Position numbers and translations under genes: made by a program. DNA of 64,000 bases from Isoptericola halalbus (lineage in GTDB: Bacteria > Actinomycetota > Actinomycetes > Actinomycetales > Cellulomonadaceae): NCBI GenBank assembly GCA_009663185.1, contig VJZX01000001.1, forward strand, positions 310,001 to 374,000. Reading direction: 5' to 3'. The notes under the pieces were generated by a model. It searched no databases. It was not told the origin of the DNA and was given only the letters and a program-made list of their open reading frames with translations. Position 1 is the first letter of the stretch, and the number at the start of each line of letters is the position of its first letter. Shown piece after piece: positions 1 to 7,591 of this stretch.

Positions 1-2
1 TC

Positions 3-458
3 GAGGAGCTCGTCGCGCTCGCCGACGTCGTCAAGGTGAGCGACGAGGACCTCGCGTGGCTCGCGCCCGAGGTCGCGCCGCTCGACGTCGCGCGCGCATG
101 GGTCCACGACCTGGGCGCGGCCGTCGTCGTCGTGACGTTCGGCGGCGCCGGCTCGACGGCGGTCGCGCGGTCCGGCGAGGTCACGGTCGCCTCGCGCAAG
201 GTCGAGGTCGTCGACACCGTGGGTGCCGGCGACTCCTTCATGGGCGCGCTGCTCGACGGCCTGTGGTCCGCCGACCTGCTCGGCGCGGCGCGACGCGACG
301 CGCTGCGTGCGGTCGACCTCGGCACGCTCGAGCGCCTGCTCACCCGGTGCGCCGCCGTCGCGGCGGTGACCGTCTCGCGCGCGGGCGCGAACCCGCCGTG
401 GGCGCACGAGCTCGCGGCCACGGACGACGTCACACAGGACACCGAGGAGGTTCGATGA
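3..458 (+). CDS. PfkB-family carbohydrate kinase (probable fructokinase), 3' part
   Basis: This is the C-terminal part of a ribokinase/PfkB sugar kinase, which phosphorylates a sugar with ATP in the cytoplasm. The frame is open from the window edge, so the start lies outside. The visible protein begins EELVALADVVKVSDEDLAWL, the conserved stretch after the substrate lid, and contains DTVGAGDSF, PfkB signature 2. In that motif the Asp is the catalytic base and the GAGD glycines form the anion hole. Family membership is clear. Fructose as the substrate is a guess from similarity of the KVSDEDL region to bacterial fructokinases. Its stop overlaps the start of the carbonic anhydrase gene by 4 bp (ATGA), so the two are probably co-transcribed. 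Confidence 0.85.
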   Translation, partial: EELVALADVVKVSDEDLAWLAPEVAPLDVARAWVHDLGAAVVVVTFGGAGSTAVARSGEVTVASRKVEVVDTVGAGDSFMGALLDGLWSADLLGAARRDALRAVDLGTLERLLTRCAAVAAVTVSRAGANPPWAHELAATDDVTQDTEEVR

Positions 459-1096
459 CACCGATCGAGGCATGGGCGGCGCTGCGCGCCGGCAACAAGC
501 GGTTCGTGCTGGACGAGCCGGCCCACCCGTCGCAGAACGCTGCCCGACGCCGCGAGCTGCGCGCGGCGCAGCACCCGCACACCGTGGTCTTCGGCTGCTC
601 GGACTCCCGGGTCGCCGCCGAGATCGTCTTCGACCAGGGGCTGGGCGACGTCTTCGTCGTCCGCACGGCGGGTCACGTCCTCGACACGACGGTCATCGGC
701 TCGATCGAGTACGGCGTCGAGGTGCTCGGCGCCCCTCTCGTCGTCGTCCTCGGGCACGACTCCTGCGGCGCGGTCGCCGCAACCGCACACACGCTCGCGA
801 CGGGTGAGCAGCCGCCCGGGTTCGTGCGCGCCGTCGTCGACCGCATCATCCCGTCGATCGCGGGCATCACGAGCCGCGACGGCGACGCGCTCGCCTCGGC
901 CGCGTACGACCCTGACACGCTGCGCACCGAGCACGTGCGCCACACGGTCGAGATGCTCCAGGGCTACTCGGCCGCGCTGAGCACCGCGGTGCGCGAGGGC
1001 CGCGCTGCGATCGTCGGCGTCGAGTACGACCTCGCCGAGGGCTCGGCCCGGCTCGTCGAGGTGGCCGGGGACGTGGGCGAGCAGCCGGAGTCGTGA
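455..1096 (+). CDS. Beta-class carbonic anhydrase
   Basis: Reversibly hydrates CO2 to bicarbonate using a zinc ion in the cytoplasm. The 213-residue protein has all four zinc-site and dyad residues of the beta class: Cys48, Asp50 and Arg52 in CSDSRV, and His101 and Cys104 in GHDSCG. Length is normal for bacterial beta carbonic anhydrases. The ATG at 455 was chosen because it overlaps the preceding kinase stop (ATGA), sits behind a GAGGAGG-type ribosome site, and yields the usual N-terminus (PIEAWAALRAGNKRF). An open frame extends far upstream of this ATG, but that part is only a shadow of the kinase gene. Confidence 0.93.
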   Translation: MTPIEAWAALRAGNKRFVLDEPAHPSQNAARRRELRAAQHPHTVVFGCSDSRVAAEIVFDQGLGDVFVVRTAGHVLDTTVIGSIEYGVEVLGAPLVVVLGHDSCGAVAATAHTLATGEQPPGFVRAVVDRIIPSIAGITSRDGDALASAAYDPDTLRTEHVRHTVEMLQGYSAALSTAVREGRAAIVGVEYDLAEGSARLVEVAGDVGEQPES

Positions 1097-1141
1097 CGCC
1101 TCTCACATCGGCTCGCGCCGCTGGTGCGGCACGATAGAGGC

Positions 1142-2575
1142 ATGACTTCCGACACCGTCGTCCCCGGCGCCGGCGCGCCCGAGACCGAGTACCGCATCGA
1201 GCACGACACGATGGGCGAGGTGCGCGTCCCCGCGCACGCGCTGTACCGCGCGCAGACGCAGCGCGCCGTGGAGAACTTCCCCATCTCCGGCACCCCGCTC
1301 GAGCGCGGGCACATCGAGGCGCTCGCGCGCGTCAAGAAGGCCGCCGCCCGAGCGAACGCCGAGCTCGGCGTGCTCGAGCAGGACGTCGCGGACGCGATCG
1401 TGGCCGCGGCGGACCGGGTGGCCTCGGGCACCCTCGACGAGCACTTCCCTGTCGACGTGTACCAGACCGGCTCCGGGACCTCGTCGAACATGAACACCAA
1501 CGAGGTGCTCGCGACGCTCGCCTCGCAGTCGCTCGGCCGGCCGGTGCACCCGAACGACCACGTCAACGCGTCCCAGTCCTCGAACGACGTGTTCCCCACG
1601 TCGGTGCACGTGGCCGCCACGGCCGGCGTCGTGAGCGACCTCGTCCCGGCGCTGAACCACCTCGCGGACGCGCTGGGTGCCAAGGCCCAGGAGTTCGCCG
1701 CGGTCGTGAAGTCGGGCCGCACGCACCTCATGGACGCGACGCCGGTAACCCTCGGCCAGGAGTTCGGCGGCTACGCGGCGGCGGTGCGCTACGGCGTCGA
1801 GCGCCTCGAGGCGGCGCTCCCCCGCGCCGCCGAGGTCCCGCTGGGCGGCACCGCGGTCGGCACGGGCATCAACACCCCCGCGGGCTTCCCGCAGCGCGTC
1901 ATCGAGCTGCTCCGCGAGGACACGGGCCTGCCGCTGACCGAGGCCCGTGACCACTTCGAGGCGCAGTCGGCGCGCGACGGCCTCGTCGAGCTCTCGGGCG
2001 CGCTGCGCACCGTCGCGGTGTCGATCACCAAGATCTGCAACGACCTGCGCTGGATGGGCTCGGGCCCGAACACGGGTCTCGGCGAGATCTTCATCCCCGA
2101 CCTGCAGCCGGGCAGCTCGATCATGCCGGGCAAGGTCAACCCCGTCGTACCCGAGGCCGTGCTCATGGTGTGCGCCCGGGTCGTGGGCAACGACGCGACG
2201 GTCGCGTGGGCGGGCGCGAGCGGCTCGTTCGAGCTCAACGTGCAGATCCCGGTCATCGCGCAGGGCGTGCTCGAGTCGATCCGCCTGCTGGCCAACGCGT
2301 CGCGCGTGCTCGCCGACAAGACGATCACGGGCATCACCGCGAACGTCGACAAGGCCCGCGCGTACGCCGAGTCGTCGCCGTCGATCGTCACGCCGCTCAA
2401 CCGCGTCATCGGCTACGAGGCGGCCGCCAAGGTCGCCAAGAAGGCCGTGGCCGAGGGCATCACGGTGCGCGAGGCCGTCGTGGCACTCGGGTTCGTCGAG
2501 CGGGGCGAGGTCACGGGGGCCCAGCTCGACGAGGCGCTCGACGTCCTGTCGATGACCCGGCCGCCGCAGGCCTGA
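1142..2575 (+). CDS. fumC: Fumarate hydratase class II
   Basis: Interconverts fumarate and malate in the TCA cycle. Class II fumarases need no iron-sulfur cluster. The 477-residue protein carries the fumarase/aspartase signature [11 protein letters not shown] near residues 324-333, whose serines form the mobile catalytic loop, and the [11 protein letters not shown] segment with His195, equivalent to the active-site His of E. coli FumC. The ATG at 1142 is preferred over an in-frame upstream GTG at 1124, because family homology starts only around [16 protein letters not shown]. It is followed by an intergenic region with a strong hairpin and a possible iron-regulated promoter, then the convergent phoH gene. 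Confidence 0.96.
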   Translation: MTSDTVVPGAGAPETEYRIEHDTMGEVRVPAHALYRAQTQRAVENFPISGTPLERGHIEALARVKKAAARANAELGVLEQDVADAIVAAADRVASGTLDEHFPVDVYQTGSGTSSNMNTNEVLATLASQSLGRPVHPNDHVNASQSSNDVFPTSVHVAATAGVVSDLVPALNHLADALGAKAQEFAAVVKSGRTHLMDATPVTLGQEFGGYAAAVRYGVERLEAALPRAAEVPLGGTAVGTGINTPAGFPQRVIELLREDTGLPLTEARDHFEAQSARDGLVELSGALRTVAVSITKICNDLRWMGSGPNTGLGEIFIPDLQPGSSIMPGKVNPVVPEAVLMVCARVVGNDATVAWAGASGSFELNVQIPVIAQGVLESIRLLANASRVLADKTITGITANVDKARAYAESSPSIVTPLNRVIGYEAAAKVAKKAVAEGITVREAVVALGFVERGEVTGAQLDEALDVLSMTRPPQA

Positions 2576-2597
2576 GTCTTACAGACCGGGCAGCGTG

Positions 2598-2616
2598 TTT
2601 GGTAAGCCTTACCTCA
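2598..2616. promoter_or_regulatory. Candidate DtxR/IdeR iron box
   Basis: The 19-bp element TTTGGTAAGCCTTACCTCA is a near-palindrome with core GGTAAG-C-CTTACC. Compared by eye with the published IdeR/DtxR consensus TTAGGTTAGSCTAACCTAA it matches at 15 of 19 positions. It overlaps the -35 of a promoter-like pair, TTGGTA (2599-2604) and TACGGT (2622-2627), separated by 17 bp. No protein gene lies downstream on the plus strand, which makes a small RNA the most economical target. Confidence 0.5.
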
Positions 2617-2633
2617 CCTGCTACGGTCGTCGC

Positions 2634-2697
2634 GTACGAGAGAGGCGTGCCCCGGGATGCGGGGCTGGGGGGTTCCAGCCCGGGGCACGCCTCTCGT
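2634..2697 (+). ncRNA. Candidate iron-responsive small RNA
   Basis: If the promoter at 2599-2627 is active, transcription would start near 2634 and run into the strong hairpin at 2640-2695, giving a transcript of about 65 nt that is mostly stem-loop. There is no ribosome site or open frame of useful length. Iron-controlled small RNAs of this kind are known in mycobacteria (MrsI, under IdeR) but no sequence match to them is claimed. It could instead be an orphan promoter left by gene loss. The boundaries are inferred. Confidence 0.3.
2640..2695. terminator. Bidirectional terminator between fumC and phoH
   Basis: Two 17-nt arms (2640-2656 and 2679-2695) are perfect inverted copies around a 22-nt loop, which itself can form a small ctgg/ccag stem. 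No U-tract follows on either strand, as is common for actinobacterial terminators. The position between two convergent genes fits termination for both. Confidence 0.75.
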
Positions 2698-2705
2698 CGT
2701 GCGTT

Positions 2706-4076
2706 CTACAGCTCGAGCCCCTCGAGCATCTCGGTCACCAGCGCGGCCACGGGCGAGCGCTCGGAGCGCGTGAGGGTCACGTGCGCGAACAGCGGATGGC
2801 CCTTGAGCGCCTCGATGACCGCCGCGACGCCGTCGTGCCGGCCCACCCGCAGGTTGTCGCGCTGGGCGACGTCGTGCGTGAGGACGACGCGCGAGCCCTG
2901 CCCGACACGCGAGAGCACCGTGAGCAGGACGTTGCGCTCGAGCGACTGCGCCTCGTCGACGATGACGAACGCGTCGTGCAGCGAACGCCCACGGATGTGC
3001 GTCAGCGGCAGCACCTCGAGCATGTCGCGGTCGATCACCTCGTCGACCACCTCGGGCGAGACGAGCGCCCCGAGCGTGTCGTAGACGGCCTGCGCCCACG
3101 GGTTCATCTTCTCGGACTCAGTTCCCGGCAGATATCCGAGCTCCTGCCCGCCCACCGCGTACAGCGGCCGGAACACGAGGATCTTGCGGTGCTGCCGGCG
3201 CTCGAGGACCGACTCGAGGCCCGCGCACAGGGCCAGCGCCGACTTGCCCGTCCCGGCGCGGCCGCCGAGCGAGACGATGCCGACCTCCTCGTCGAGCAGC
3301 AGGTCGATCGCGATGCGCTGCTCGGCCGAGCGCCCGTGGACGCCGAACACGTCCTGGTCGCCTCGCACGAGCCTGACCTTCTTGTCGGCCGTCACCCTGC
3401 CGAGCGCCGACCCGCGCGGCGAGTGGATCACGAGGCCCGTGTGGCACAGGAGCGGCGCCGCGGCGTCGAGCACCATCGGGTCGAGCGCGGAGAGCTCGAG
3501 CTCCGCGTGCTCGTACAGCAGACCCATCTGCTCGTCGGCGACGTCCACCTCACGCATGCCCGTCCAGCCCGAGTCGACCGCGAGCTCGTGCCGGTACTCC
3601 TCCGCCTTGAGGCCCACGGCCGACGCCTTGACCCGCATGGGCAGGTCCTTGGAGACGACGGTGACCGCCCTGCCCTCCGCGGCGAGGTTGGCCGCGACGG
3701 ACAGGATCCGGGTGTCGTTGTCCCCGAGCCGGAAGCCGTCCGGCAGCACCTTGGGGTCGGTGTGGTTGAGCTCGACGCGCAGCGTGCCGCCCTGGTCGCC
3801 CACGGGGATGGGGGCGTCGAGGCGACCGTGCTTGACCCGCAGGTCGTCGAGCGCCCGCAGGGCGCTGCGAGCGAAGTACCCGAGCTCCGCGTGGTGGCGC
3901 TTGGCCTCGAGCTCGGTCACGACGACGACAGGCAGGACGACGTTGTGCTCCGCGAAGCGGTGGATCGCCCGCGGGTCGGACAGCAGCACCGACGTGTCGA
4001 CGACGAAGGTCCGGCGGACCTCGCGTCCACGGACCTCGTCGTCACGGGTGTCAGGGGTGGGTGCGGTGTGGGCCAC
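2706..4076 (-). CDS. PIN domain-PhoH family ATPase (PhoH2 type)
   Basis: A 456-residue fusion of an N-terminal PIN nuclease domain ([12 protein letters not shown], first acidic residue Asp27) with a C-terminal PhoH P-loop ATPase. Walker A is GRAGTGKS at 272-279 and Walker B is IVDEAQS with Asp374-Glu375. PhoH2 proteins of this layout have been described as RNA helicase/RNases. The start is a GTG at 4076 behind GGAGGGAG. The gene is monocistronic and convergent with fumC. No small antitoxin-like gene is visible directly upstream, unlike the mycobacterial phoAT-phoH2 pair. Confidence 0.9.
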   Translation of the reverse strand: MAHTAPTPDTRDDEVRGREVRRTFVVDTSVLLSDPRAIHRFAEHNVVLPVVVVTELEAKRHHAELGYFARSALRALDDLRVKHGRLDAPIPVGDQGGTLRVELNHTDPKVLPDGFRLGDNDTRILSVAANLAAEGRAVTVVSKDLPMRVKASAVGLKAEEYRHELAVDSGWTGMREVDVADEQMGLLYEHAELELSALDPMVLDAAAPLLCHTGLVIHSPRGSALGRVTADKKVRLVRGDQDVFGVHGRSAEQRIAIDLLLDEEVGIVSLGGRAGTGKSALALCAGLESVLERRQHRKILVFRPLYAVGGQELGYLPGTESEKMNPWAQAVYDTLGALVSPEVVDEVIDRDMLEVLPLTHIRGRSLHDAFVIVDEAQSLERNVLLTVLSRVGQGSRVVLTHDVAQRDNLRVGRHDGVAAVIEALKGHPLFAHVTLTRSERSPVAALVTEMLEGLEL

Positions 4077-4415
4077 GGCGTGCTCCCTCCGGCGCTTGCG
4101 CGCCGTCGCCGCCCGGACGCCCGACGGCGGACCTCACGAGGTCGCTCCGGGCAGGGCGGGCTGGTGGGTGGGGCAGGCGACCGGCCGAGCGAGCGACGCT
4201 GCGCCGCAGGACCGGGGCCGGCCCTCCTGCACGGAGCGGTAACTCCATCGGCTGGCCTCCCGGAGGACGACTGGGTGCCGTCCCTGTCGTCAAACTACGG
4301 CTCTGCAATTCGGGCCACCACCCAGGCGCCCGGCGGGTCGTCAGATCGACATCAAGAGTTCACACGCCGGTCGTGTGATGTGCGTCCGGCGCCCCCGCGG
4401 ATGCAGCATGGAGGC
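4077..4415. other. 339-bp divergent intergenic region, no gene seen
   Basis: It separates the divergent phoH and DUF1697 genes. Open frames here give low-complexity, Arg-rich translations with no family resemblance. The only structure noticed is an inverted repeat at 4360-4378 (TCACACG, 5 bp, CGTGTGA), about 38 bp upstream of the DUF1697 start. It could be an operator, but no regulator can be assigned. Confidence 0.5.
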
Positions 4416-4970
4416 ATGTCGCCGTCGACCACCTACGTCGTCCTGCTGCGCGGGGTCAACCTCGGCCCGCACCGTCGCGTCTCCGCCGAGGACCTGCGCA
4501 CCGCCGCGGCGGACGCCGGCCTGGCCGACGCGCAGACCTTCGCCACGAGCGGCAACCTCGTGGCGGTCGCTCCCGCGGGCCTCTCCGCGTCCGCTGTCGC
4601 GGGCAAGGTGTCGGGGGCCCTCGCCGAGCGTCTGGGCGCCGAGGTCCTCGCCGTCGCGCTCGACGCCGCCCGGGTCGGCGCGATCGTCGAGGCGAACCCG
4701 TTCCCCGCGGCCGCGCAGAACGATCCCGCACACCTGCAGGTGCACGTCGGTCCCGAGCCGGTCGACGAGGCGGGCGTCGCGCGCCTTGACCTGTCCAACC
4801 CCGGACGCGAGCTGCTCGCCGTCGCCGAGGGGGTCCTCTACGTCCACTACCAGGACGGGATCGGTCGGTCCAAGGTCACCCCGGCGGCTCTCGACCGCGC
4901 GGCCGGGACCTGGACGACCGGACGCAACTGGAGGACGGTGCGACGCCTGCTCGCGATGACCGCGCCCTGA
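4416..4970 (+). CDS. DUF1697 family protein
   Basis: A 184-residue soluble protein of the DUF1697 family, whose function is unknown. The family hallmark is the N-terminal YVVLLRGVNLGP, followed by an alpha/beta ferredoxin-like region with TFATSGNLV, and a C-terminal TTGRNWRTVRRLL motif. All three are present, so the gene looks complete. The ATG at 4416 is preceded by GGAGG only 2 bases away, so initiation spacing is tight. An upstream in-frame extension has no family similarity. It is probably transcribed alone. Confidence 0.88.
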   Translation: MSPSTTYVVLLRGVNLGPHRRVSAEDLRTAAADAGLADAQTFATSGNLVAVAPAGLSASAVAGKVSGALAERLGAEVLAVALDAARVGAIVEANPFPAAAQNDPAHLQVHVGPEPVDEAGVARLDLSNPGRELLAVAEGVLYVHYQDGIGRSKVTPAALDRAAGTWTTGRNWRTVRRLLAMTAP

Positions 4971-4999
4971 GCGAGAAGGGCGCCCATCGCGGCGGGCCC

Positions 5000-5089
5000 G
5001 CTACCCTGGACCCGGGTGAGCCGGGAAGTCTGGTCGGCGGCGCCGGCTGCGACGCCGGTCTGTCCTCGTACACGCACCACGACAGGAGC
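5000..5089 (+). other. Possible structured 5' leader of nhaA
   Basis: The leader can fold into CCCGG-GTGAG-CCGGG (about 5012-5026), followed by AAGTCTGGTC and a second hairpin, CGGCG/CGCCG, around 5036-5058. The unpaired AAGTCTGGTC stretch between two GC-rich stems is the kind of pattern seen in actinobacterial leader RNAs. Ion-sensing riboswitches are known upstream of nhaA genes in other bacteria (nhaA-I), but this was not matched to any class. Confidence 0.3.
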
Positions 5090-5094
5090 ATGCC

Positions 5095-6390
5095 CTGACT
5101 ACCGACGTCGCCGCTCAGCCCCGCGGCCACCGCCTGCGTCGTTTCGTCTCGCGCGAGACGACGGGTGGAGCGCTGCTCATCGCGGCCGCCGCGCTCGCGC
5201 TCGTCCTGGCCAACTCGCCGTGGCGCGAGGGCTACCTGACACTCGCCGAGTCCGTCTTCGGCCCCGCGTACATCGGGCCCGTCCACATCCACCTCGACCT
5301 GACGGTCGCCGAGTGGGCGGCCGACGGGCTGCTCGCGATCTTCTTCTTCGTGGTCGGGCTCGAGCTCAAGCACGAGTTCGTCGTCGGGAGCCTGCGCAGC
5401 CCGCGCGAGGCGGGCGTCCCGATGATCGCCGCGGTCGGTGGCATGACGCTGCCCGCGCTCCTCTACCTGATCCTCGTCTCGGCGCTCGGCGACGGGAGCG
5501 CGCTGCGGGGGTGGGCCATCCCGACCGCGACCGACATCGCGTTCGCGCTCGCCGTGCTCGCGGTCTTCGGCAAGGGTCTGCCCGCGGCGATCCGCACGTT
5601 CCTGCTGACGCTCGCCGTGGTCGACGACCTGCTGGCGATCGTCGTCATCGCGATCTTCTACACCAGCGAGCTGCACTTCGGCTTCCTCGGCCTGGCCCTG
5701 CTCGCCGTCGCCCTGTTCGGCTGGCACGTGCGATCGCGATCTCCGCGGTGGTGGGTCCTGGTGCCGCTCTTCGCGATCGCGTGGGCCTTCATGCACGCCT
5801 CGGGCGTGCACGCGACCGTCGCCGGCGTGCTCATGGGCTTCACCGTCGCGGCCCGCGCGACGCACGGCGAGCCCGGCTCGCGCACGAACCGCCTCGAGCA
5901 CGCGGTCAAGCCGTGGTCGCAGGGCCTCGCGCTGCCGCTGTTCGCGTTCTTCGCCGCGGGCGTCGACCTGAGCGACGGCGGCGGGCCGGCCGAGATCCTC
6001 GGCCAGCCGGTCGTCGCCGCGATCGTCGCCGGTCTCGTGCTCGGCAAGCTCCTGGGCGTCCTGGGCACGACGTGGATCATCACCAAGACCACGCCCCTGC
6101 GCCTGGCCCAGGGCATCGGTGTGCGCGACCTGCTGCCGGTGGCCCTCCTCGCCGGGATCGGGTTCACGGTGTCCTTGCTCATCGCCGAGCTGTCGTTCGG
6201 CCACGGCTCCGAGCACACGCTCGGCGCCAAGTCGGCGATCCTCGGCGCGTCGGTCATCGCGGCGGTGCTCGGCGCCGCCACGCTCCGCTGGGATGTCCGC
6301 AAGGCGCGTGCTGCGGACATGAACCGTGACGGCGTCGAGGACCAGGTCACCGACTTCATCGGCGACGAGAAGGACCGCCTCGTGCACTGA
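5095..6390 (+). CDS. nhaA: Na+/H+ antiporter NhaA
   Basis: Exchanges cytoplasmic Na+ (or Li+) for protons across the membrane. The 431-residue protein has the expected 11-12 hydrophobic segments and the ion-binding motif VVDDLLAI with Asp177-Asp178 (E. coli D163/D164), plus the TATDIAFA helix-break motif. Homology reaches back to LRRFVSRETTGGALLI, upstream of the first in-frame GTG (5350). The only start that fits is CTG at 5095, six bases after AGGAG. A nearby ATG at 5090 is out of frame and stops after two codons. Either a CTG start is used or a base was lost near the start. A C-terminal cytoplasmic tail ends the protein. Confidence 0.9.
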   Translation: MTTDVAAQPRGHRLRRFVSRETTGGALLIAAAALALVLANSPWREGYLTLAESVFGPAYIGPVHIHLDLTVAEWAADGLLAIFFFVVGLELKHEFVVGSLRSPREAGVPMIAAVGGMTLPALLYLILVSALGDGSALRGWAIPTATDIAFALAVLAVFGKGLPAAIRTFLLTLAVVDDLLAIVVIAIFYTSELHFGFLGLALLAVALFGWHVRSRSPRWWVLVPLFAIAWAFMHASGVHATVAGVLMGFTVAARATHGEPGSRTNRLEHAVKPWSQGLALPLFAFFAAGVDLSDGGGPAEILGQPVVAAIVAGLVLGKLLGVLGTTWIITKTTPLRLAQGIGVRDLLPVALLAGIGFTVSLLIAELSFGHGSEHTLGAKSAILGASVIAAVLGAATLRWDVRKARAADMNRDGVEDQVTDFIGDEKDRLVH

Positions 6391-6405
6391 CCCGTCCTCG
6401 TGCGG

Positions 6406-6468
6406 CAACGAGCGTGCTGATTCTTCCCTCAAACGAGCCGTTTGGGGAAAGAGTCAGCACGCTCGTTG
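6406..6468. terminator. Long palindrome after nhaA
   Basis: Outer arms of 15 nt (6406-6420 and 6454-6468) are perfect inverted copies. The inner part is also largely self-complementary, so almost the whole 63 bp pairs. It starts 15 bp after the nhaA stop and also ends the remnant on the opposite strand. It is probably a bidirectional terminator. Confidence 0.7.
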
Positions 6469-6560
6469 GCCGAGCAGGGCGGTTCTCATCGCGGCGACGC
6501 GCTCGCGCAGGGCGTCGACGACGGCGGTCACCGCCGGCCGCCGCCACGCTCCGATCCTCG
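6454..6560 (-). pseudogene. Remnant of a transcriptional regulator C-terminus (LysR-like)
   Basis: Reading the minus strand gives an uninterrupted tail including AWRRPAVTAVVDALRERV and ending QRAC-stop at 6454. This resembles the helical end of LysR-type regulators. There is no start codon and no upstream domain, because the frame runs directly into a fragment of an oppositely oriented transporter gene. It is read as the 3' end of a regulator that lost its 5' part in a deletion. The family call is weak, since only about 35 residues remain. Confidence 0.35.
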
Positions 6561-6727
6561 CCACGACGTCGCTGCGCAACACCGGCTCGTGGTGGCCGAC
6601 GGCGGTCTACCTGCTCGTGGCGGGCGCCGTGACGACCGGCGCGGTGCTCGCCCTGCGCGAGACGCGCGGGGTGTCCCTGCACGAGCTCGACGCCCGCGAC
6701 CGCGAGCTCGAGCGGGTGGATCCATGA
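6555..6727 (+). pseudogene. 3' remnant of an MFS (metabolite:H+ symporter) transporter
   Basis: The last ~55 codons encode SLRNTGSWWPTAVYLLVAGA, a hydrophobic helix, and an ETRG-containing tail. This is the typical twelfth membrane helix and tail of MHS-family MFS transporters. Everything upstream is missing. Its stop overlaps the start of the following dehydrogenase pseudogene (ATGA), so it was once the first gene of the ketone-body operon that follows. It abuts a regulator remnant on the other strand, consistent with one deletion that removed the divergent promoter region and both 5' ends. Confidence 0.55.
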
Positions 6728-7475
6728 GCGAGCCGACCCTCGCCGGCCGTCATGCCCTGGTCACGGGCGGCGCGAGCGGCATCGGTGCGGCGTGCGCGCG
6801 AGCTCGCCGCGCGGGGCGCGCAGGTCACCGTCGCCGACGTCGACCCCGACGGCGCCAAGCGCCTCGCCGAAGAGCTCGGCGGCCAGGCGTGGGTCGTCGA
6901 CCTCGCGGACACGCGCGCGCTCGACGACCTGCGGCTCGACGTCGACGTGCTGGTCAACGACGCGGGCGCGCAACGCGTGAGCCCGGTGGATGCGCTCGCC
7001 CCCGACGACTTCCGGCAGCTGCACCGCCTCATGCTCGAGGCGCCGTTCCTGCTGATCCGGGCCGCGCTGCCGCACATGTACTCCCGCGGATGGCGCCGGG
7101 TCGTCAACCTCTCGTCGGTGCACGGGCTCGTCGCCTCGCCGTTCAAGTCGGCCTACGTGTCGGCCAAGCACGGGCTCGAGGGGCTGTCCAAGACCGTCGC
7201 CCTCGAGGGCGGTCCCCGCGGCGTGACCAGCGTCTGCGTCAACCCGGGCTACGTGCGGACGCCGCTCGTCGAGAAGCAGCTCTCCGACCAGGGCCCAGGC
7301 GCACGGCATACCGGAGTCCGAGGTGCTCGAGCGCATCCTGCTCGCGGAGTCCGCCGTCAAACCCCTCGTCGAGCCGGCGGAGGTCGCCTCGCTCGTCGGC
7401 TGGCTGACCGGCCCCGACGCCGCGATGGTGACCGGGGCGTCGTGGACGATCGACGGCGGATGGAGCGCGCGGTGA
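6724..7475 (+). pseudogene. Short-chain dehydrogenase, probable 3-hydroxybutyrate dehydrogenase, two frameshifts
   Basis: Three frames together encode a complete SDR of about 250 residues. The first has VTGGASGIGAA (NAD-binding), the second has DVLVNDAGAQ, NLSSVHG and SAYVSAKHG (Ser-Tyr-Lys catalytic set), and the third has a normal C-terminus ending TIDGGWSAR. The first break, near 6800, looks like loss of one CG from a CGCGCG run. The second, near 7294, looks like one extra G in a GGG run. Placement before scoAB and a thiolase suggests oxidation of 3-hydroxybutyrate to acetoacetate. It may be a real pseudogene or carry sequencing errors at repeats. All other motifs are intact. Confidence 0.75.
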
Positions 7476-7591
7476 CGAGGTCTCTGGCACGATCCGAGCG
7501 AGGGCGCGAGACCCGAGGCCCGATGTCGACGACGACACGCTCGCGATCGTCGGCGCGGGCTGACCGTCCTATGGTGGAAGAAAGGACAGAC

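Noticed and set aside
5010-5060. Resemblance of the nhaA leader to a cobalamin riboswitch
   Set aside because: A GGGAAG-like segment is present, but the B12-box and other conserved cobalamin riboswitch parts are absent.
4876-6432. Long minus-strand open frame of 518 codons opposite nhaA
   Set aside because: Its translation is low-complexity (Arg, Asp, Glu, His-rich) and mirrors the codon pattern of nhaA. It is a GC-driven shadow, as are other long antisense frames such as 39523-41607 and 53031-54374.
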